A stretch of DNA of 64,000 bases from Nonomuraea rubra (GTDB lineage: Bacteria; Actinomycetota; Actinomycetes; Streptosporangiales; Streptosporangiaceae). A model generated the notes under the pieces. That model had not been told where the DNA came from. It did no database searches and worked only from the letters and a program-made list of their open reading frames with translations. Numbering within the stretch: position 1 is the stretch's first letter; each line of letters starts with the position of its first letter. The stretch covers positions 355,001-419,000 of the forward strand of contig NZ_JACHMI010000001.1 of the NCBI RefSeq assembly GCF_014207985.1. Direction: 5' to 3'. The position numbers and the translations under genes are program-made. This document shows, piece by piece, positions 20,813-30,147 of the stretch.

Positions 20813-20868
20813 CTTGGAGGCAGTCACTCGGGCCGGGTAAATCACGGACTCCGGGGGCTGCCTCCAAG
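20813..20868 (+). repeat. Second intercistronic inverted repeat
   Basis: CTTGGAGGCAG (20813-20823) is exactly complementary to CTGCCTCCAAG (20858-20868), with a 34-nt loop. It lies immediately upstream of the permease ribosome binding site and could limit permease translation. Confidence 0.7.
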
Positions 20869-20888
20869 TGTGTACCGGAGGGCTTGAA

Positions 20889-21833
20889 ATGGGCCGATAT
20901 GTAATCAGGCGACTGATCCAGGCGATACCCGTCCTGATCGGCGCCACGCTACTCATCTTCTGCATCGTCTTCGCACTGCCCGGTGATCCCGTCGCGGCAC
21001 TGTTCGGGGACAAGCGCCCGGACCCGGCCGTGGCCGAGGTCCTGCGCGAGCAGTACCACCTCAACGATCCGCTGCTGCTGCAGTACTGGTACTACATCAG
21101 CGGCGTGCTCTTCCGCGGCGACTTCGGCGTGAACTTCGCCCAGGTCCCGGTCTCCGAGATCCTGGCGGGCAAGTTCCAGGTCACGCTGAACCTGGCCCTG
21201 ACCGCTCTGATCATGGAGGCCATCCTCGGCGTCGGCCTCGGCCTGTGGGCGGCGCTGCGCCGCGGCAGGGCCACCGACACCATGATCCTGGCCTCGACGC
21301 TGCTGCTGATCTCGATCCCCACGCTGGTGACGGGCTTCGTGCTGCAGCTGGTCCTGGGCGTGAAGCTCAAGCAGTGGACCGGGCTGGACATCTTCCCCGT
21401 GGCGGGCGTGTTCGCGGGCCTGCGCAGCTACCTGCTGCCAGGGTTCGTGCTCGCCGGCGTGTCGGTCGCGTACCTGACCAGGCTCACCAGGACCAGCCTG
21501 GTGGAGACCCTCAGGGCCGACTACATCCGGACGGCCACGGCCAAGGGCCTGTCCAGGCGGCGCGTCATCGGCAGGCACGGCCTGCGCAACGCGCTGATCC
21601 CGCTCATCACCTATCTGGGCGCCGACCTCGGCAACCTGATGGGCGGCGCGGTGATCACCGAGACGATCTTCAACCTGCCGGGAATCGGCAATCAGCTCTT
21701 CACATCGGTCTACTTGCGAGAACAGCCGGTCGTGGTGGGTACCATCACGGTGCTCGTGCTGATCTACATCCTGGCCAACCTGGTCGTCGACCTGTTGTAC
21801 GCCGTGCTCGACCCGAGGATCCGCTATGAGTAA
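20889..21833 (+). CDS. Peptide ABC transporter permease, DppB type
   Basis: This 314-residue inner-membrane permease starts MGRYVIRRLIQAIPVLIGA, the usual DppB/OppB N-terminus. A large external loop contains LREQYHLNDPLLLQYW. Six membrane segments are predicted. The cytoplasmic coupling (EAA) loop reads YIRTATAKGLSRRRVIGRHGLRNALIP, quoted here only for its key G-L-S and H-x-L-R-N residues. The start is ATG 20889, with GGAGGG 8 nt upstream; an earlier in-frame ATG lacks one. The stop overlaps the next gene by 8 nt. Confidence 0.94.
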   Translation: MGRYVIRRLIQAIPVLIGATLLIFCIVFALPGDPVAALFGDKRPDPAVAEVLREQYHLNDPLLLQYWYYISGVLFRGDFGVNFAQVPVSEILAGKFQVTLNLALTALIMEAILGVGLGLWAALRRGRATDTMILASTLLLISIPTLVTGFVLQLVLGVKLKQWTGLDIFPVAGVFAGLRSYLLPGFVLAGVSVAYLTRLTRTSLVETLRADYIRTATAKGLSRRRVIGRHGLRNALIPLITYLGADLGNLMGGAVITETIFNLPGIGNQLFTSVYLREQPVVVGTITVLVLIYILANLVVDLLYAVLDPRIRYE

Positions 21834-22803
21834 CCCAACCCCGCCGGTCGGGGGGCCGGGACTCCCGGAGACGCAGACGCTGGTCCCCGACACGGTGCCC
21901 GCCCCGGCGCCCGAGCGTCAGGGCAGGAAGCCCAAGGGCGGCAAGCCCGCCAGCCTGTGGACCGACGCCTGGTACGACCTCAGGCGCCGGCCGATGTTCA
22001 TCATCTCGGTGGTGATCATCCTGATCCTGCTGGTGATGTCGCTCTGGCCGTCGCTGTTCAGCTCGATCGACCCGTACAACGCCAGGACCTGCGACCTGTC
22101 CACGGCGCGGCAGGGGCCGAGTCCCGGCCACCTGTTCGGGCGCGACAACCTGGGCTGTGACGTCTTCGCCAGGACCATCTACGGAGCCCGCAACTCCATC
22201 GTGATCGGCGTCTTCACGACGCTCATGACCACGATCATCGGCGGCCTGCTCGGCATCGTTGCCGGCTTCCGCGGCGGCGTGGTCGACACCCTCGCCTCGC
22301 GGGTCACGGAGATCTTCTTCGCCATCCCCTCGATCCTCGGCGCGCTGCTGATCGCGGCCACGTTCCGCGGCAGGGCCAACAGCATCTTCCTGGTCATCGT
22401 GGCCCTGACGGTGCTCGGCTGGCCGATGGTGTTCCGCATCATGCGGGCCGCCGTGATCACGGCGAAGAGTCAGGACTTCGTGGTCGCGGCCAGGGCACTG
22501 GGCGCGGGAGCGGGCCGGATCATGTTCCGCCACCTGCTGCCGAACTCGCTGGCCCCGGTCATCGTGGTCGCCACCATCAACCTGGGCACCTTCATCGCGG
22601 CCGAGGCCGCGCTGTCGTTCCTGGGCGTCGGCGTGCAATCGCCGGACATCTCATGGGGCCTGATGATCGCCGACGCGCGCAACAGGTTCCTCGAGGCGCC
22701 ACTGCCCCTGGTGTTCCCCGCGGTGTTCCTGAGCGTCACCGTGCTCGCGTTCATCATGATGGGCGACGCCGTGCGCGACGCGCTCGACCCGAAGCTCAGG
22801 TAG
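21826..22803 (+). CDS. Peptide ABC transporter permease, DppC type
   Basis: This 325-residue protein is the second membrane subunit of the peptide importer. A proline-rich cytoplasmic tail of about 45 residues precedes the first membrane helix. The DppC landmarks HLFGRDNLGCDVFARTIYG and the EAA loop with ALGAGAGRIMFRHLLPNSLAP are present, and AALSFLGVGVQSPDISWG is near the end. It overlaps the previous gene by 8 nt and is followed closely by the first ATPase gene. Together the two permeases form the membrane channel. Confidence 0.94.
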   Translation: MSNPTPPVGGPGLPETQTLVPDTVPAPAPERQGRKPKGGKPASLWTDAWYDLRRRPMFIISVVIILILLVMSLWPSLFSSIDPYNARTCDLSTARQGPSPGHLFGRDNLGCDVFARTIYGARNSIVIGVFTTLMTTIIGGLLGIVAGFRGGVVDTLASRVTEIFFAIPSILGALLIAATFRGRANSIFLVIVALTVLGWPMVFRIMRAAVITAKSQDFVVAARALGAGAGRIMFRHLLPNSLAPVIVVATINLGTFIAAEAALSFLGVGVQSPDISWGLMIADARNRFLEAPLPLVFPAVFLSVTVLAFIMMGDAVRDALDPKLR

Positions 22804-22814
22804 AAGGTGACTCA

Positions 22815-23835
22815 GTGAAGAAAACCTCCACAAACCTGTTGCCCGCCGAGGGAGGGCTGGGCGACGAGCCGCTGCTCGCGGTCGACAACCTGCACGTGGA
22901 GTTCCGTACGCGAGCAGGGATCGTCCGCGCCGTCAACGGCGTGAGCTACACGGTCGGGCCCGGCGAGACGCTGGCGGTGCTGGGCGAGTCGGGGTCGGGC
23001 AAGTCCGTGACGGCGCAGGCCATCATGGGCATCCTGGACATGCCTCCCGCGGTCATCCCCAAGGGGGAGATCCGCTTCAGGGGCACCGACCTGCTCAAGC
23101 TCTCGGAGGAGGCCCGCACGCAGGTGCGCGGCCAGCGGATCGCGATGATCTTCCAGGACGCGCTGTCCGCGCTCAACCCGGTCTTCACCGTGGGCTGGCA
23201 GATCAGCGAGATGTTCCGGGTCCACCGGGGCATGTCGAAGACCGACGCCATGAAGAAGGCCGTCGAGCTCATGGACCGGGTCCGCATCCCGGCCGCCAGG
23301 CAGCGCGTGCACGACTATCCGCACCAGTTCTCCGGGGGCATGCGCCAGCGCATCATGATCGCCATGTCGATCGCGCTGGACCCCGAAGTGCTGATCGCGG
23401 ACGAGCCGACCACGGCGCTGGACGTGACCGTCCAGGCGCAGATCATGGAACTGCTGGCCGAGCTGCAGCGCGAGAGCCAGATGGGCCTGATCCTCATCAC
23501 CCACGACCTCGGGGTCGTGGCCGACGTGGCCGACAAGATCGCGGTCATGTACGCGGGGCGCATCGTCGAGCGGGCCCCCGTGCACGACATCTACCGGGCG
23601 CCCGCGCATCCGTACACGAAGGGCCTGCTGGACTCGATCCCCAGGGTCGACCAGAAGGGCCAGGACCTGTACGCGATCAAGGGTCTCCCGCCGAACCTGC
23701 TGGACCTGCCGACGGGGTGCGCGTTCCATCCCCGGTGCCCGTACCGGCAGGACAACTGCGTGACCGACGTCCCCCCGCTCTACGAGATCAGCGGCACGCG
23801 CGGCAGCGCCTGCCACTACTGGAGGGAGGTCCTCG

Positions 23836-23852
<17 letters not shown>
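22815..23852 (+). CDS. Peptide ABC transporter ATPase, DppD type
   Basis: This 345-residue ATPase has Walker [10 protein letters not shown]-loop [14 protein letters not shown], signature [13 protein letters not shown] and Walker [13 protein letters not shown]. The C-terminal oligopeptide/dipeptide extension carries [14 protein letters not shown] and a last Cys in GSACHYW, the cluster-like cysteine pattern common to DppD proteins. The start is taken as GTG 22815 with AGAAGG nearby, because homology begins soon after. It overlaps the next ATPase gene by 17 nt. Confidence 0.93.
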
Positions 23853-24852
<1,000 letters not shown>

Positions 24853-24870
24853 ACTGTGCCGCTCCGTTCA

Positions 24871-24934
24871 AGGGCCCTCATCCGTTACGGCAGTGCCATG
24901 GGCACCCCAGACGCCGTACGTGGCTGAGGGCCCT
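24871..24934 (+). terminator. Branched hairpin after the peptide importer operon
   Basis: AGGGCCCTCA (24871-24880) is exactly complementary to TGAGGGCCCT (24925-24934). Inside, CGTTACGGC pairs with GCCGTACG (one bulge) and TGCC with GGCA around ATG. There is no T-run. It lies between convergent transcription units and can serve both. Confidence 0.7.
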
Positions 24935-25008
24935 CCAGGGAGACGGCGGCTGAACCCGTCAGTGGCCGGCCGCCGTTACGGCGCATGGTGGGCCGTCTCC
25001 GTGGCCTG

Positions 25009-26193
25009 CTAGACCGTGGCGATGATCGCCGAGCCGTGGCCGAACAGGCCCTGGTTGGCGGCCAGGCCGACGCGGGCGTTCGCCGTCTGGCGGGCGCCCG
25101 CGCGCCCTCTCAGCTGCGTGGCCAGCTCCACGAGCTGGGCGATGGCCTGCGCAGGGATGGCCTCGCCGAACGACGCCAGGCCACCCGACGGGTTCACCGG
25201 GACGCGGCCGCCCAGGGCCGTCCGGCCGTCGCGCAGCAGCTTCTCCGCCTCGCCCGGCGGGCACAGGCCGAGGTCCTCCATCCAGTCCAGCTCCAGCGCC
25301 GTGGACAAGTCGTACACCTCCGCCAATGAGAGGTCATCCGGGCCCACCCCGGCCTCCTCGTACGCCGCGTGCGTGATCGCGGCTCTGAAGGGCCTCTCAG
25401 GCGCGGGGACGGCGGCGCAGGAGTCCGTGGCGAAGTCCGGCAGCTCCAGCACCGTGTTCGGGAAGAGGGGGGTGACCGTGGACACGGCGGCCAGGCGGAC
25501 GAAGCCCGTGCCGCGGCGGCGGGCGTACTCCTCCGAGGCGAGCACCACCGCGGCGCCCCCGTCCGAGGTGGCGCAGATGTCCATGAGGCGCAGTGGGTCG
25601 GCCACCATGGGCGAGGCCAGCACCTCCTCGGCGGTGACGGGCTTGCGGTAGCGGGCCATCGGGTTGAGCGAGCCGGCCAGCGCGTTCTTGACCTTGACGG
25701 CGGCGAAGTCGGCTGAGGTCGAGCCGTACAGGGCCATGCGGCGGCGGGCGTAGAGGGCGAAGTAGGCGGGGTTCGTGGCGCCGAGGAGGCGGAACCGCAG
25801 CCAGTCGGGGTCGTCGGGACGGTCGCCGCCCACCGGCTTGAAGAAGCCCTTGGGGGTGGCGTCGGCGCCGATCACGAGGGCGACGTCGCACAGGCCGGCC
25901 AGGATCCGGGCCCTGGCGATGTCCAGCGCCTGCGCGCCCGACGCGCACGCCGCGTAGCAGGAGGCGACCCTGGCGCCGGACCAGCCCAGCTCCCTGGCGT
26001 AGGAGGCGCCGGAGACGAAGCCGGGGTAGCCGTTCCTGATCGTGTCGGCGCCGACGACGTACTGCACGTCGGTCCACTCCAGGCCGGCGTCCCGCAGGGC
26101 CGCGCGGGCGGCCGCGACGCCGTACTCCAGGAAGGGCCGGCCCCACTTGCCCCACGGGTGCATGCCCGTGCCCAGCACCGCCACCGCGCTCAC
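25009..26193 (-). CDS. Thiolase-family (lipid-transfer/SCP-x type) protein
   Basis: This 394-residue thiolase fold has the nucleophile motif ACASG near Cys83. Later motifs are NPSGGLASFGEAIPA and a C-terminal GLFGHGSAII in place of the CGG of degradative thiolases. That pattern is typical of the SCP-x/Ltp group, which works with a DUF35 partner in breakdown of steroid or other branched acyl side chains, either as thiolase or as retro-aldolase. The partner gene is directly upstream and overlaps by 4 nt (GTGA), so the two are coupled and probably form a complex. The start is that GTG at 26191-26193. The real substrate is unknown. Confidence 0.9.
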   Translation of the reverse strand: MSAVAVLGTGMHPWGKWGRPFLEYGVAAARAALRDAGLEWTDVQYVVGADTIRNGYPGFVSGASYARELGWSGARVASCYAACASGAQALDIARARILAGLCDVALVIGADATPKGFFKPVGGDRPDDPDWLRFRLLGATNPAYFALYARRRMALYGSTSADFAAVKVKNALAGSLNPMARYRKPVTAEEVLASPMVADPLRLMDICATSDGGAAVVLASEEYARRRGTGFVRLAAVSTVTPLFPNTVLELPDFATDSCAAVPAPERPFRAAITHAAYEEAGVGPDDLSLAEVYDLSTALELDWMEDLGLCPPGEAEKLLRDGRTALGGRVPVNPSGGLASFGEAIPAQAIAQLVELATQLRGRAGARQTANARVGLAANQGLFGHGSAIIATV

Positions 26194-26597
26194 GAGGCCC
26201 GCCCCCACATCCACACCAGCGGCCCGTCGGCCAGCGGTCCCGAGGTCAGCTCCAGCTCCATGCCCACCTGCAACTGGTCTGCCGTCAGGCCCTTGACCTG
26301 GCCGAGCACCACGATGCCTACCTCGTCCAGCTCGACCGCGGCCAGCGTGACCGGAACGTACGGGTCCGCCGCCACGTACGGGGCCGGGGGTGGGTAGCAG
26401 GCGTTCGTGTACGACCAGACGCGGCCGCGGCGTGGCAGCGGCCGCACCTGGGTGTCGGTGCTCGCGCAGCGCGGGTTCGGGCATGAGCCGGGGCGGGGCG
26501 GGAAGGTGATCGTGCCGCAGGCGGTGCAGCTGGTGCCGAGGAGGTGGACGCCGTCCTCGGGGGAGATGGCGAACCAGCCGTCGATGGCGTACGTCAT
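26190..26597 (-). CDS. DUF35 OB-fold acyl-CoA-associated protein
   Basis: This 135-residue protein has a rubredoxin-like zinc ribbon (CTACG then CPNPRC, about residues 24-47) followed by an OB fold (GRVWSYTNACYPPPAPY to LVWMWG). DUF35 proteins bind acyl-CoA and partner with thiolases, aldolases or hydratases in steroid and fatty acid metabolism. Its gene overlaps the thiolase gene by 4 nt, so complex formation is very likely. The start is ATG 26597, where homology begins. There is no Shine-Dalgarno sequence, and a promoter ends 6 nt before it, so the transcript is probably leaderless. Confidence 0.9.
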   Translation of the reverse strand: MTYAIDGWFAISPEDGVHLLGTSCTACGTITFPPRPGSCPNPRCASTDTQVRPLPRRGRVWSYTNACYPPPAPYVAADPYVPVTLAAVELDEVGIVVLGQVKGLTADQLQVGMELELTSGPLADGPLVWMWGRAS

Positions 26598-26603
26598 AGC
26601 CGG

Positions 26604-26632
26604 AGTATCACACAAGCGCTTGCTAGGTTGAA
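26604..26632 (-). promoter_or_regulatory. Promoter with KstR2-like operator
   Basis: On the minus strand, TTCAAC (26632-26627) and GATACT (26609-26604) are 17 bp apart. The spacer contains AGCAAGCGCTTGTG (26624-26611), whose core CAAGCGCTTG is a perfect palindrome. The mycobacterial KstR2 motif is AnCAAGnnCTTGnT; only the last base differs. A TetR-family acyl-CoA-responsive repressor bound here would block the promoter. Confidence 0.65.
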
Positions 26633-26751
26633 TCCCTCGCGACGGCGCGCCACCGTGAGCGGGCCGACTCCGACGTTGCGGCGTGCCGGCGTCGGGTGAT
26701 CCGTTCGGACGTGGTGGCGTGCCGGCCTGCGTCGGTCGGCTCTTGCGGTGA

Positions 26752-28203
26752 TCAGCTCTTGTCGCGCCGGTGGCCGCCGTGTCGCAGCACCACCCGGGCC
26801 GACATCACCACGGCCAGCAGCACCATGCCCGCCACCACCGGCATCCTGGAACCGGGCGCGGGCCCGGCGCCGAAGTACGGCCCGGGCCGGGGCGGGGCGG
26901 TCGCCGGCACGTCGAGCCGGTCGGCCTCGCGCAGGGCGAGCAGCGCGTTGGCCACGCCGTGCCCGTAGGCGGGGCTGTAGCCGTCGGCGGGCCGCCGCCT
27001 GGTGCCCAGCTCGATGGCCATCCGCACGTGGTACGGCGACAGGTCCGGATGCGCCGACCTGATCAGGGCCGCGATGCCGGCGACCATGGCGGCGGCCGAG
27101 CTGGTGCCGTCGCCGACCACGTACGAGTCGCTGCCGTCGGCGGTGACGATCTCCGTGCCGGGGGCGACCACCGACACGTAGTCCTGCCTGTTGGAGAAGG
27201 CGGCCACCTTCATCCGCCGGTCCACCGCGCCCACCGCGATCACCCCGGGGTAGGCGGCGGGGAAGTTCTTCCTGTTGCCGGCCGCGCCGTCGTTGCCCGA
27301 CGAGGCGACCAGCACGGCGCCCTTGGCGATCGCGTACTGGACGGCCTCCTCCTCCGCCGCCGAACCCTCCCACGCGCCGCTGCCGCCGCCGAGCGACATG
27401 CTGATCACGTCGGCGCCGTGGTCGGCCGCGTACCTGATGCCCATGGCCAGCGCGTCCCGCCAGCCCGAGCCCGAGCGCTGCTTCTCGCGGCGCGGGTCGC
27501 CGTTCTCCAGCGTCACCCTGACCGACAGCACCTTGGCGGCGGGCGCCACCCCCAGGATCCCGCCCTTGCGGCCGTCGCCGTGCCCGCGCCCCGCGATCAG
27601 GCTGGCCATGGCGGTCCCATGCGGCCCCCACGCCCCCTTGTCGGCACCCGCCGCGCCCGCGTCCAGGTCTGTGGCGGCGGCGTCCGCATTCGCGCCAGTA
27701 CGGGTGGTGGTTCCCGCGGTCGGCGTCGTGCGGGTGGTCGTGCTGCTCGCGGCAGTGCGGGTGGTTGTGGTGTTCGGTGCTGTGCGGGTGGTTGTGGTGC
27801 TCGGGGCTGCGCCGGTGGTGGCGCCGGTCAGGTCCGGGCCGGGGATGACGGCGCCCTGGAGGTCGGGGTGGCGGGCGTTCACGCCGGTGTCGAGCACGGC
27901 CACCACCACGCCCTCGCCCCTGCTCGACCGCCATGCCTCGGGCAGCCGCAGCGCGGCGAGCTGCCACTGCCCGGCGCGCGCCGCCTCGGCCACGTTGTCC
28001 GCCTCCGCGCCCTCATCCCCGTCGTCCGCCCACGCGCCGGACCCGGCGGCGCAGGACACCAGCCCTGCCAGCAGGAGCACAGGCAGAGCCCGCCTTCTCC
28101 GCCGGCCGGCGCCACGCCCGGCACCGCCGCCGGAACCCGTCGCGGATCCGGCGCCGCCGCCGGGACTCGTCGTGGGCCCAGACGCGCCGTCAGGGGTCCT
28201 CAT
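26752..28203 (-). CDS. Mycosin-like S8 serine protease
   Basis: This 483-residue subtilase has its triad at Asp105 (VAVLDTGV), His195 (GPHGTAMASL) and Ser368 (DGTSSAAAMVAG), with oxyanion Asn304 in SSGND. The N-terminal Gly/Arg-rich stretch and signal-like helix (about residues 38-58) lead outside. A C-terminal membrane anchor (MPVVAGMVLLAVVMSARVVL) ends in a basic tail. This is the layout of type VII secretion mycosins, but no ESX gene lies nearby. An insert of about 55 residues between Asp and His is made of nine-residue Thr-rich repeats. The ATG overlaps the stop of the upstream gene (ATGA), indicating coupling. Confidence 0.88.
   Translation of the reverse strand: MRTPDGASGPTTSPGGGAGSATGSGGGAGRGAGRRRRRALPVLLLAGLVSCAAGSGAWADDGDEGAEADNVAEAARAGQWQLAALRLPEAWRSSRGEGVVVAVLDTGVNARHPDLQGAVIPGPDLTGATTGAAPSTTTTRTAPNTTTTRTAASSTTTRTTPTAGTTTRTGANADAAATDLDAGAAGADKGAWGPHGTAMASLIAGRGHGDGRKGGILGVAPAAKVLSVRVTLENGDPRREKQRSGSGWRDALAMGIRYAADHGADVISMSLGGGSGAWEGSAAEEEAVQYAIAKGAVLVASSGNDGAAGNRKNFPAAYPGVIAVGAVDRRMKVAAFSNRQDYVSVVAPGTEIVTADGSDSYVVGDGTSSAAAMVAGIAALIRSAHPDLSPYHVRMAIELGTRRRPADGYSPAYGHGVANALLALREADRLDVPATAPPRPGPYFGAGPAPGSRMPVVAGMVLLAVVMSARVVLRHGGHRRDKS
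27728..27808. repeat. 27-bp tandem repeat within the protease gene
   Basis: Three adjacent 27-bp units (27728-27754, 27755-27781, 27782-27808) share GTGCGGGTGGTYGTG and encode nine-residue units of the form APxTTTTRT. Diverged units flank them. Copy number could vary by slippage. Confidence 0.8.
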
Positions 28204-28805
28204 CGGACCAGGGCCTCGTGCAGCGCCGTAGCGAGCCGCCGTGCGGCGTCGCGCAGTCGCGGCACGATGCGGTCGCCCGGCTGGTACGCCCGCCCGTCCG
28301 CGTACCCCGCGGCCGTCGCCACCATGTACCGCCCCGCGGACCCGACGACCACGCCGGTGAAGTACTGCCGGTCGCCGAACCGCTCGGCCGGCCCGCCGGG
28401 GAACGCCGCGGGGCGCACGGTGGCGGGCCGGCCCGAGCCGTTCCGGCCGGGCAGGGGCGTGTCGAGCACGGCGATGCCCACGGTGACGACGAAGGTCTGC
28501 GTGCTGTCGGCGTACGTGGCGCGTAAGGCGGTGCGGCAGCCGGGGCGTACCGCGGCGGGCTGGAAGGCGACCCGGCAGGGCGCCTCGGGGGCGACCCCGG
28601 TCAGCACGTACGTGACCCTGGCCCCCGAAGGGCTGTGGCCGGGCACCGCGGCGGGGAACACGCGGACGACCGGCCAGGCGTGCCAGCGTTCGGAGACGGG
28701 CGGCGCCGGGGCGGGCAGGACCAGGGAGACGAGGGAGAGCAGCACAACGGACAGGTGGTACACGGCGACCTCGAACGGGAGGGGAGGGACCTCCGATCTG
28801 TCCAT
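28200..28805 (-). CDS. Hypothetical exported protein upstream of the mycosin-like protease
   Basis: This protein is about 201 residues long. A hydrophobic segment near the N-terminus (HLSVVLLSLVSLVLPAPAPP) looks like a signal peptide or anchor. The rest has a beta-rich domain with a Cys pair (APCRVAF and RPGCRTAL) and a helical, Arg/Ala-rich C-terminus (PRLRDAARRLATALHEALVR). The family is not recognised. It overlaps the protease gene by 4 nt, so the two products may act together, for instance as a protease cofactor or substrate. The start is uncertain: ATG 28817, ATG 28805 or GTG 28763 (which has GAGG 5 nt upstream) are all possible. Confidence 0.65.
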   Translation of the reverse strand: MDRSEVPPLPFEVAVYHLSVVLLSLVSLVLPAPAPPVSERWHAWPVVRVFPAAVPGHSPSGARVTYVLTGVAPEAPCRVAFQPAAVRPGCRTALRATYADSTQTFVVTVGIAVLDTPLPGRNGSGRPATVRPAAFPGGPAERFGDRQYFTGVVVGSAGRYMVATAAGYADGRAYQPGDRIVPRLRDAARRLATALHEALVR

Positions 28806-28902
28806 GCATTCTGACATGCGGGTGCGCGCTCAATCCGACGCTTCGGTAAACAGACCGATACGCGGAGTAATTGCGGATCTGCGGCTTTCCGCCGCTAGAA
28901 GC

Positions 28903-29709
28903 CTATGGAGTGGGTGAAAGTCGCACATGTGCCCCGGGTGGGAGCCCCAGCCGCTGCGCCGCGTCACCGGAGTTGACCGCGATCGCGATCAGCCCGGCCG
29001 AGTCCGCGAACGCCACCAGTTCCCCGGGCGGCACCGCCGCGTACGTCTCCCGGTACGGCAGCGCGAGCTGCCGCCGCCCCAGCCAGACCCCGAGAGTGTC
29101 GCCCACCCGGACACCCAGCGCCTGAAGGTCGCCGGCCGCGATCGAGAGCTGCGTGTTGCCGTAGCGGTCCACCGAGACGACCTCGCCCTCCACCGAGCCC
29201 TCGCGCAGCAGCGAGGTAGGCTCGGGCAGCGTGACGAGCCTGGCCAGCGGCACCTCGGGCCCCAGGTCGGCCGGCCTCAGCCCCCCGCACAGCCGCCCCG
29301 CGACCGGCGAGAACACGTCGCGCCCGTGAAAGGTCGGGGAGACAGGGTGCAGGAAGTGATCGGCGTTGCTGATCTCGTACGCCGCCCGCGCGCCGCCGCT
29401 GGCGTGCAGGGCCCACGACAGCAGCCCGTTGTCGGGGCCGATGAACACCCGGCCGCCCGCCTCCACGGCCACCGCCCGCCTGGCGCCGCCCGCGCCCGGA
29501 TCGACCGCGCCGATGTGGATGCCCTGGGGGAGGTACGGGATGGTCTGGGCGAGAACCGCCGCGCCTCGCCGTACGTCACCGGCGGGGATCAGGTGGCACA
29601 CGTCGATCACCCGCGCCTCGGGGGCGATCCCGGCGATCACTCCGTGACAGGCCGCCACATAACCATCCTCGAGCCCGTAGTCCGTGAGGAGCGTGATGAC
29701 TGGGGTCAC
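28903..29709 (-). CDS. SAM hydroxide adenosyltransferase (DUF62)
   Basis: This 268-residue protein is of the SAM-dependent chlorinase/fluorinase superfamily. The N-terminus ITLLTDYGLEDGYVAACHG is diagnostic, followed by DVCHLIPAGDVRRGA, FIGPDNGLLSWAL and a C-terminal beta-barrel domain with VDRYGNTQLSI. The common members hydrolyse S-adenosylmethionine to adenosine and methionine with hydroxide rather than halide. No halogen-loop evidence is seen, so halogenase activity is not proposed. The start is GTG 29709, placed by homology; upstream codons are unconserved. It is monocistronic and divergent from the DUF3263 gene. Confidence 0.9.
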   Translation of the reverse strand: MTPVITLLTDYGLEDGYVAACHGVIAGIAPEARVIDVCHLIPAGDVRRGAAVLAQTIPYLPQGIHIGAVDPGAGGARRAVAVEAGGRVFIGPDNGLLSWALHASGGARAAYEISNADHFLHPVSPTFHGRDVFSPVAGRLCGGLRPADLGPEVPLARLVTLPEPTSLLREGSVEGEVVSVDRYGNTQLSIAAGDLQALGVRVGDTLGVWLGRRQLALPYRETYAAVPPGELVAFADSAGLIAIAVNSGDAAQRLGLPPGAHVRLSPTP

Positions 29710-29826
29710 ATTTCGTGACTGTACGTCTCTCAATCCGCCGTGAACAGCCGCACTCCGCACATTACGATGGCCACGGGCCGCGTGCGGGCGACGTGATCGT
29801 CATCCGCCCCTTTCGAGGAGGACACC

Positions 29827-30126
29827 ATGGGAGCACCGCTCAGCGGTGACAATGCTGCCCAGGAACCGTCCCGCCAACCACTCTCCGACCGCGAACTCGA
29901 GCTCCTCGCCTTCGAGCGCCAATGGTGGCGCTACGCGGGCGCGAAGGAGCACGCCATCAAGGAGACCTTCGGGTTCTCCGCCACCCGCTACTACCAGTTG
30001 CTCGGCGTGCTGATCGACCGGCCGGAGGCACTCGAGCACGACCCCATGCTGGTCAAGAGGCTGCGCAGGTTACGGTCCACGCGACAGCGTGACCGCGCTG
30101 CCAGAAGGCTTGGCATGCGTCCCTGA
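29827..30126 (+). CDS. DUF3263-domain protein
   Basis: This 99-residue protein of the actinobacterial DUF3263 family has a polar N-terminus, then LSDRELELLAFERQWWRYAGAKEHAI, quoted for its key E-x-QWWR residues. A helix-turn-helix-like segment follows (ETFGFSATRYYQLLGVLID), and the tail is Arg-rich (RLRRLRSTRQRDRAARRLG). A small DNA-binding role is likely by fold (inference). The ribosome binding site CGAGGAGGACACC is strong. An in-frame TTA codon lies at 30070-30072 (codon 82), rare in such genomes and possibly tied to developmental tRNA-Leu control. The otsB gene follows 21 nt later, so the two may be cotranscribed. Confidence 0.88.
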   Translation: MGAPLSGDNAAQEPSRQPLSDRELELLAFERQWWRYAGAKEHAIKETFGFSATRYYQLLGVLIDRPEALEHDPMLVKRLRRLRSTRQRDRAARRLGMRP

Positions 30127-30147
30127 CCTGCTGGGTACGGCAGGCGC

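Noticed and set aside
18899..21064. 721-codon minus-strand frame
   Set aside because: It lies antisense to the well-supported peptide-binding-protein gene; its Val/Leu/Arg/Gly-rich translation has no domain.
26594..27967. 457-codon frame overlapping the mycosin-like protease on the same strand
   Set aside because: The protease frame has all catalytic motifs; this shifted frame is Arg/Gly low-complexity.
28903..29709. Fluorinase or chlorinase
   Set aside because: The sequence fits the general DUF62 hydroxide adenosyltransferases; no halogenase-specific loop is recognisable and no halometabolite genes are near.
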